Made by a program: the position numbers and the translations under genes. From NCBI RefSeq assembly GCF_963678635.1, contig NC_087068.1, positions 2,172,001 through 2,236,000 of the forward strand: a DNA stretch of 64,000 bases, read 5' to 3'. Within the stretch, counting starts at the first letter, position 1. Each line of letters starts with the position of its first letter. Under the pieces are notes generated by a model, which worked only from the letters and a program-made list of their open reading frames with translations, was not told where the DNA came from and did no database searches. Below are positions 57,601 to 64,000 of this stretch, piece after piece. This DNA is from Symsagittifera roscoffensis (lineage: Eukaryota; Xenacoelomorpha; Acoela; Convolutidae).

Positions 57601-59369
57601 TTGCTACGCAAGTTACATTGTAATTGCTCTAGGTGTTTCGTTTTTTTGTTTGTAATTTAAGTAATCTTATTATTTTTTATCGCTTAAAAAGTTTATTTTG
57701 CTCAAGTTATTTTGACTCATTTTTTATTGGCTTAGTGTCCTATTTTTGAGTTGTTTCAATAGAAGCATAGTTTCTATGCGCCCATCTAGATTGCACAAAA
57801 TGCTGAAAGTCTTAGTAGAAATTTTAGATTTATATGATTTTTTTTCGCTCGATAGGTTTCGGCTTATGTTAAATTGGCTTAATGGCCTAGCATTGTGTCT
57901 TTAGAAGAGCGAAAAAAAATGTATGTGCGTGTGGGTGTGTGTTCTGAGGGTGAGGGGGACTTAATAACTTTTAATTCGTCAAAAGTTTTTTCGAATTATT
58001 TCTTAATTTTTTCTTTTCATTTTCTTTTATTGGCCCAATAGGTTTCGGCCTATATTATATCGGCTTAAGGGCCGTATTTTTTTCGATATGACGAGCAACT
58101 AAAGTTTTTTGTGTGTTTTGAAAGCGAGGTGTTTTTTGTAAATCTTAAGTTCTGTTGATTTTTTTTCGGCATTTAGGGTTTCTGCTAAAGTGTTTTCGGC
58201 TTTGTTATCGCTTGATATTTTTTTGATGCTAAATTCACTTTATATTGTCTTGGCAATTTGTTTTCACAGCTAGCCTTATTCATTTTGATAGGTTTAGTTT
58301 TTTCAACAATTTCGATTGTTTTTCTGACTTAACGTCTTTCTTGTTTTGTATCGCAAGTGGTGCGAAGCTCAGCTTCGCCTCTGTAATTTAAGTTTAGCTC
58401 AATTCTTTCGTTAAAAAGAAAGCAATTTTCATTTTCGAACGGCGAAATGTTTTAAAATCTGAAGTTCGAAAGTTGGATTTTTCAAAAATCAAGTCTATGT
58501 TCAAAAAGCAAGTAGCTGTATTTTTTTTAAGTTATATTATAAGTATGTTCGAAGCTAGTTTAAGTTTCTTGAAGTATTCTTCTCTCTATGAAGTATTTTA
58601 CGCTGACGTTAAACAGTTATCTAGGTTTCTCACATCAGATCTGGTATTGGAGTCCCTGCATGACTGTTTTTTTTCGCTATTGAAAAATTTAGTCGGCTCA
58701 GTAGTCCTTGTTTAGAAGCGATCTGCTCACTCCATTTCAAATGTTTGATTTTTTGGTTTCTTACCATTGCATCTTTAACTATCTAGTTTTGGGCTTCCTG
58801 CTTTTCGCCTGATGCTCCGTTGGTGTAGTTTCCGAAATGTAATTTATTAGCATAGCTAGGAATGTAAAATATTAGCATAGCTAGGAATGTAATGTATTGT
58901 AATACATAGCTAGGCTGTGCTTGTATGTTTGAAAGCTACTATTAATTTAGGAATTTTTAAAGGAGCATGGTTCTTGGGTTGGCTCTTTTCAACTTTCCCC
59001 CACTTTTGAATTTCACTTTGGAGAAATAATTTTAATGTTCTAATAATGTAATGAAAAGTTGCATAGTGAACACACTAACTATTGTGAACACATTTTTCTT
59101 CATAACTAATAGGGTAAGATCACGCATTCAACCATGATAATACGTAAGACAACAAAGAAAATTGAAAATTTGAAGTGTGGGGCAGAAGTGGAAAAGAACC
59201 TTTGCTTTTTGTGGTTTTTTGCATTGTGCTAATTAATCGTGCATGTTAAAGCTAAATCATATTGCGCAATGTTTTTCAGCCTTTCTTTTTAATGTCATTT
59301 TCCCCCTTTCGAATCCGCCATATAATTACAAACTATTTACAATAGCCAGCTTGAGAGCATATTGTATTA
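57601..59369. other. AT-rich host DNA with minor repeats
   Basis: Probably non-coding. TTTCGGCTTA and GGCCTA words recur. A 22-bp unit, TTAGCATAGCTAGGAATGTA, is doubled at about 58849-58895. An 80-codon frame at 58473-58715 has no recognisable features. Confidence 0.4.
58367..58385. repeat. GCGAAGCT...AGCTTCGC palindrome
   Basis: GCAAGTGGTGCGAAGCTCAG then CTTCGCCTCTG. A near copy is at 60360-60392, with weaker ones at 55970 and 62095. Confidence 0.45.
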
Positions 59370-59372
59370 GTA

Positions 59373-59690
59373 GGATCCTTTCTTTTTTTCAACCTAACTC
59401 GCAAATAAAAGGGTTCATTAAAAGTATTCACTTATTCGATGGAACTTCTGCTATACTCACGATCTGTAGCATTGGAAATTTCATAGCATCTGTTCTCTGC
59501 TTTATTCGTGGCCAGTGTTTGTAACTTCCAAAGCGTCCGTAGCTGAGTGGTTAGTGTGTGAGACTCATCGTCTTTAGATCGCAGCTCTACTCCGAGACTT
59601 TTTACTAGTTGGAGGCTAATTTCTACTGTTCTTTGTAGAGCTGTTTTGTGTCGTTTTCGTGCTAGTGTGGGTTCGCCTTTGTCTTGAAAA
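59373..59690 (+). repeat. SINE-like family 2, copy 1
   Basis: Shares with 61803-62110 an upstream block (CAACCTAACTCGCAAATAA, ATTAAAAGTATTCACTTAT, TGTAGCATTGGAAAT) and a tRNA-like segment GCTGAGTGGTTAGTGTGTGA with a degraded B box near 59583, then TTTTTACTAGTTGGAGGCTA. Confidence 0.6.
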
Positions 59691-59769
59691 AGGTGGTCAA
59701 AAGCTCCAGCTAGTTGAATCTTTTCTGGCCATGCAGGATTCTTAGGGCAACCTTTGTTTCTTTTTTAAA

Positions 59770-60090
59770 GGAAGAATCTTAAAGTTTACTTTTTCGCGGT
59801 TTGAGTTTTGTTTGTTTAACGCTTGCGATTAGCAAGCGTTTGTAAATCTGAAAATATACTTTTTTTTCCCGAATAACTATTTGTTTAACAGAACCACTTG
59901 GTAACGATTACGCCTGGGAAGTAATGAGTATGCCTAATACGGCAAAGTTCTTGGGCTCGAATCTGACCAGGACCTGTGTTTTACAAACGGGAAATTCTCA
60001 GTTTTAAAGAAAATTTCGGCTTATTAATTATCTGCTTCTGCTGCTTATATTTTAACGGCTTACTCACCTAATTTTGGGTTGTTCTAGGGA
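59770..60090 (+). repeat. SINE-like family 1, copy 3
   Basis: GGAAGAATCTTAAAG, GTTTAACAGAACCACTTGG, TAACGATTACGCCTGGGA, GGGCTCGAATCTGACCAGG (B-box region), then the body with ATTTCGGCTTATTAATTATC and TGCTTCTGC. Confidence 0.6.
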
Positions 60091-60359
60091 ACCATGTTTT
60101 GTAAGCTTTCCTGCGGATTGCACAAAACGTTAAAATCTCAATAAAATTTAAATTTTTATGACAATAATTTTTTTGCTTAAAATTAGTTTTTGAATTTTCA
60201 TTAAACATCGTCGAATGTGTGGCAGTGTTTTACCTAAATAGAACATCATTCTGATAATTTTTTTAGTCGTGGTTTCGTCAATTTTTTTTTCGTTTTCTTT
60301 GGACTTAGTGGTTCTTTTTTGCTTTCCTGTCTGCTAGCTTGCAATGCTATTTTTATGGT

Positions 60360-60392
60360 ATCGCAAGTGATGCGAAGCTCCGCTTCGCCTGT
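60360..60392. repeat. GCGAAGCTCCGCTTCGC palindrome
   Basis: A near-perfect 17-base palindrome preceded by TATCGCAAGTGAT, as at 58360. Confidence 0.5.
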
Positions 60393-60394
60393 GT

Positions 60395-61500
60395 CAGAAA
60401 ACTAAACATTCCTATGATGGGCTGCTGTCAGGGTACACAAGTGGTTTGCAAAACTGGTCGTCGAATATGACTGCTCTAAAATCTTGTAGTTACCGAGATG
60501 TTGGATTTTCTATCATTTTTCATTTTTTAAAAACTTTGTTTGAAAAATCAATTTCTCAATCCCTTAATGGGTGCTGTCACTCAAGGTACACTCGACAGTC
60601 TTAAATTTGGCCTCCCATTGTGACGGCTGGAATCTTTTTGTTTTTCGAGATAAGTATTTTTCATGATTTAAAAAAATTGTAGCAAAACTGGAAACTGTCA
60701 ATAATTTAGCGATATGACGTTTTGTTTATATATTTTTTAAAAAAACTCAAGTTGAAGAATTTTTCTTAAAATTGAAATTCTTGACACTTTGGTGGGATGA
60801 TTTCATAGTACTCCTAGGGTTTGAAGATATGGATTCCGAATTTCACTGCTCAAATCCTTCTTTAAGAGGTATGAGTTTTTTAACAAATTGAACAAAAATT
60901 GATATTTAGATTCCTATTGTGGGAAGCTGTCAGGTTACACTCAGGGGTATCAGTTTTTTTCCAATTATGAGTGTTCAAATTCTATTAATTTCCGCGATAT
61001 GACGTTTTTGTGGTTTTTTCAAAAAAATTTAAAAATTTTTTTGAAACACCACCATTCAAGTTGAAATTTTGGACCCTTTTGCAGGTTGATTTAGTAGGTT
61101 GATATCAGGGTACTCTCAGTAATTAACCAAGTGGCCTCCAATAGTAACTGCTTTAAGTGATTTGTTAGTTTTCGCGATATGACGTTTTTGAAGTTTTTCA
61201 AAAAAATTTAAAATTTAGTTTGAAACACCCCCTCTTAAATTGAAATTTTGGACCCTTCTGCAGGTTGATTTAGTAGGTTGATATCAGAGTACTCTCAGTT
61301 GTTAACCATGTCGCCTCCAATAGTAACTGCTTCAAGTGATTTAATTAACGAGATATTGATGTTTTTCATGACTTAACAAGTTTTCATAAAACTTAGATTT
61401 GAAAACACTTCAAAATTGGAAATTTGCAATCCTATGCTGAGCTGATGTCAGGATTACATTACAGGTTGCAATTTTAGTCTCTATGCGAAATTCTCAAAAG
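60395..61500 (+). repeat. Decayed tandem array, ~130-225 bp units
   Basis: Seven unit starts can be aligned (about 60418, 60566, 60790, 60918, 61080, 61258, 61433). Shared words are CTGTCAGGGTACACTCAG-like, GCGATATGACGTTTTTG, TTCAAAAAAATTTAAAA and GAAATTTTGGACCC. The two units from 61080 are closest to each other; the rest are heavily diverged. Confidence 0.7.
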
Positions 61501-61802
61501 AATTTAGCAGTTTTATTTCTCTCCCAAAATTTTCAGTAAACCACGTAATTTTTTTTTTAAAATTCTGTGGATTGATGTTGGAACTTTTTGAGAACTTTTT
61601 TTACACTATATAGAAAGTGCAGTTTTATGCTGCCGGCCTTATGAGGTTCTATGTTTGGGTTAAAACTGCAAATCTGAAATAGTTTGATGATAAGATCTTT
61701 TTAGTTTTTTAGTTTATGAAGTAGAAAACCATGTTTGATAGCCCCTGTCTATTTTTACGGTTGTCTTTAGACTTGTGATCAACTTAGTGTGTGAGTACGA
61801 AC

Positions 61803-62110
61803 CTTCTTTTTTTCTAACCTAACTCGCAAATAATAGTGTTCATTAAAAGTATTCACTTATTTATAAGTTTCACTGTAGCATTGGAAATTGTATGGCTTCT
61901 GTTCTCAGCTTTATTTGAGACTGAGTGTTTAATGGTACCTAATAAGCTTCTTGCCTGAGTGGTTAGTGTGTGAGACGCTTAATCTCTAGGTCGTAGGTTC
62001 GAATCTCAGAGGTAGACAATTTTTTACTAATTCGAGGCTAATTTTTAATTTTTATTATTGCACTTTATATAGCTGCTTTTTGTCGTGTTCTCGCAAGTGT
62101 TTGCAAAGCT
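61803..62110 (+). repeat. SINE-like family 2, copy 2
   Basis: Better tRNA-like head: GCCTGAGTGGTTAGTGTGTG, then GTAGGTTCGAATCTCAGAGG with a good B box, followed by TTTTTTACTAATTCGAGGCTA. Length and flanks match copy 1. The head resembles a Ser/Leu-type tRNA with a long variable arm, but it does not fold cleanly. Confidence 0.6.
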
Positions 62111-63456
62111 TCGCCTCTTTGAAAATATTTGTTGGCGTGGCAACGTTCAAAATATAATTGTTTCAGAAAGCATTGGTTCTGTAGCTAGACTTGAAACGTA
62201 ATTCTGAAACGAGTACTTGCCAGGTGTTTTTTTTTAAATCTCAATCAGCTTTTCAATGAAGTGTCGAGCGGCGCAAAATTAATTTCGTAGTTTTTTTGGT
62301 TTTATACACAGAAAATTTGTGCTCAAACATTTTCTGAAGTTGATATTAGTGTATCATTTCAACATTATTATTTTTCTATTTCGATCCTACTATTTTTTGT
62401 CTTTAGCGAGTTTTGGTTGGGATTTTAAAGTAGTTATTTCAGGTTTCAAGAATGTTTTCGTTTATGCGTTTTATTCTATTTTTTTGACCTTTTTTTAAAT
62501 AGATTTCGGTTTTTTGATATACCAATTTTTTGCGCCTCTATTTCCCTCTTAGTTATGAGCGAGCGAGCTATAAACTTCTTTTTCCAGTGACAACGCTAAA
62601 TTTGTTTTAAAGCCTTCAAAGTTTTTGTTTACTCGAGGAAAACAAGTTTTTGAAGCTTCATTTGGTACTTCTTAGCAAATAGAAAGTTTTCAAGAAAATC
62701 TGCCCATTTTTGCTCTATTTTTGTTTTATTATTAATTTTTGCAAACAACTGGGTCTTTTATGAGTATTTATTAAAGGTCTAAGCTTTCATCTAAGGTATT
62801 ATATCGCCATTATAAAAATGACACAAGTTTTCGAAAAAAAAAAAGATTTTTCTTGTGAATGTGGTCGGAACTCCTGTTAATTTAAGTCCACAAAGTTGAA
62901 CGAGTTGATTATGAGGATAAAACATGGTGACTGCTGAGGGCGTCTTTGACTGAATTCGTTCTCGCAGTATACTTTTCGTGGCCTTTGTATTAGAAACGTA
63001 AAAGCTTTCATGTTGGTTACAATCTGTAGATTGCTTTGAGGCTTAACTAATGAAACACTTGATGTTATCATCTGGTTTTTACTTTTAACTCGCAATTGTG
63101 TTTAATCTAAGTATTGCCAAACATCTTGACCGCTTAGTCATCTTTTTATGGCGACATTTTTAGGGAATGCGAAGAATAATTCAAAGCTGTAATTGCTCTA
63201 AAGCTTTTCTTTTTGAGGTGTTCTGATAACGAAGTTGTTTAAATCAGGTGAGCAAATATGACATAATGGAGGATTGTTTGAACGTTGCTTAACTTCTGTT
63301 GAACTGTAGAGCAGAAGAACAGTTTGAGTGTGTTTGTCGAGGGAGCAGAACTAGTTAATCTGTTGTGATTGTGACTTACCTTTATGACTTAAGAGTTCTT
63401 AATTCAAGAAAGTAGACTTGAATTGTTTGAATTCAACAGAGCAATTTGAAAATCAG
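62111..63456. other. AT-rich flank upstream of the last gene
   Basis: No coding frame is convincing. The final part may be a promoter and a 5' untranslated exon ending in CAG before GTAAAG at 63457. Confidence 0.35.
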
Positions 63457-63622
63457 GTAAAGGAAGATAAGTTGGTTTCGTTTATGATTTAAAGTCAGGC
63501 CAGCAGCTATTTTGTTTTCTAAACAAATTTCAAATTTTCTGAAGCCTCGTGAAAAATTGATGCTCGGAAATGAAGTTTTTGTCTTAGTTTGGCGTTTCAC
63601 TGTCTTAATCTTTTAATTTCAG
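63457..63622 (+). other. Possible 166-bp intron in a 5' untranslated region
   Basis: Donor CAG|GTAAAG and acceptor TTTTAATTTCAG fit animal splice sites and precede the ATG at 63745 by about 120 bases. Inference from motifs only. Confidence 0.35.
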
Positions 63623-63744
63623 GTCATAGGTTGAACGTTTCACAAGCAATTGGACACTTACTTAATTCAATACTTATGTCACCTGCATTTAAATAACATC
63701 ATCATACTTTATTGTCTGGCAACAAAGAATATCCAAGAAACAAA

Positions 63745-64000
63745 ATGTCTAATTTCGGGAAAAATCAACTGGCCGACTCTTCGCAGATACCCGTTGCCAA
63801 AAATGCCAGTAGTGACGTACTGATGCCAAAACAAGCTTTATTTTCTGCCCAAATCTGCCAGTGGCCAGACATAGTGCAATGGTGCTGCAATAGCGATCAG
63901 TCGGAATCTTCAAGACTGTCAGCATGTACCAAATCCTCCCAATGTTCGGACCCCGAGTGCGTTTTCACGGAACCCTGTGCAATTTTGACGTACTTTATGG
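63745..64000 (+). CDS. 5' end of an unidentified host gene (partial)
   Basis: An ATG opens a frame of 85 codons with no stop to the window edge. Base composition is far more balanced than the flanking AT-rich DNA, and the ATG context CAAAATG is good. The peptide starts MSNFGKNQLADSS and becomes rich in Cys and Ser (CQWPDIVQWCCN, then CSDPECVFTEPC). It has no signal peptide. I do not recognise the family; the cysteine spacing could suit a metal-binding region but is not a known finger pattern. It may contain an exon end near the window edge. Confidence 0.55.
   Translation, partial: MSNFGKNQLADSSQIPVAKNASSDVLMPKQALFSAQICQWPDIVQWCCNSDQSESSRLSACTKSSQCSDPECVFTEPCAILTYFM

Noticed and set aside
58473-59524. 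80- and 93-codon plus-strand frames as genes
   Set aside because: AT-rich, no recognisable motif, and the second overlaps a SINE-like repeat.
59530-59600. Functional tRNA gene
   Set aside because: A-box-like and B-box-like words are present, but the acceptor and T stems do not pair.
1-64000. CRISPR arrays, bacterial operons, prophage
   Set aside because: No regularly spaced repeats, ribosome-binding sites or bacterial gene order; content is clearly animal with retrotransposons.

Overview
The window is eukaryotic and looks like an invertebrate animal genome. It holds an intronless gene for a mitochondrial YebC/TACO1-type protein, dispersed tRNA-derived repeats, a plausible small GT-AG intron, and no bacterial-style gene packing. 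The species cannot be fixed from sequence alone. Host DNA is strongly AT-rich. About 80% of the window is instead two large, more GC-balanced LTR retrotransposons of one family, both read on the minus strand.

Element A (1-21429) runs off the left edge. In its own direction it carries a 5' LTR (20546-21429), a primer-binding site, a 3 kb structured leader, gag-protease-RT-RNase H (17473-11732), integrase (11690-8532), a macro-domain frame (8562-7933), a 1609-codon ORF2 with an SGNH/GDSL hydrolase (7577-2748) and an open ORF3 reaching base 1. It is inserted into the fossil ORF3 of an older relative (21430-21765, plus strand).

The host strip 21430-24192 contains the TACO1-like gene (22769-23620).

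Element B (24193-53394) is a 29.2 kb relative of A. Its two 921-bp LTRs differ at two positions that I see. It has the same gene order but is scrambled: a tandem duplication of the ORF3 end and 3' untranslated region, duplicated protease and leader blocks, and several frameshifts. It is flanked on both sides by copies of the 3' half of the TACO1-like gene and its downstream DNA, without a matching target-site duplication.

Right of element B lie the truncated TACO1 copy (53880-54748) and a complete 951-bp non-coding LTR element (54963-55913) with a perfect 5-bp target duplication. After these come AT-rich DNA with two families of tRNA-derived SINE-like repeats, a decayed array of roughly 165-bp units (60395-61500), and the 5' end of an unidentified host gene (63745 to the window end).

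The candidate undescribed system is the retrotransposon family itself. It is a Ty3/gypsy-type element with a pol-linked TARG1-like macro domain, a second ORF joining a complete SGNH hydrolase to a degenerate second copy of that fold, and a third long conserved ORF of unknown function. Its leader has conserved hairpins whose arms change sequence but keep pairing. A TGTCCGGGGAG motif recurs inside pol and at the edge of the 3' LTR.
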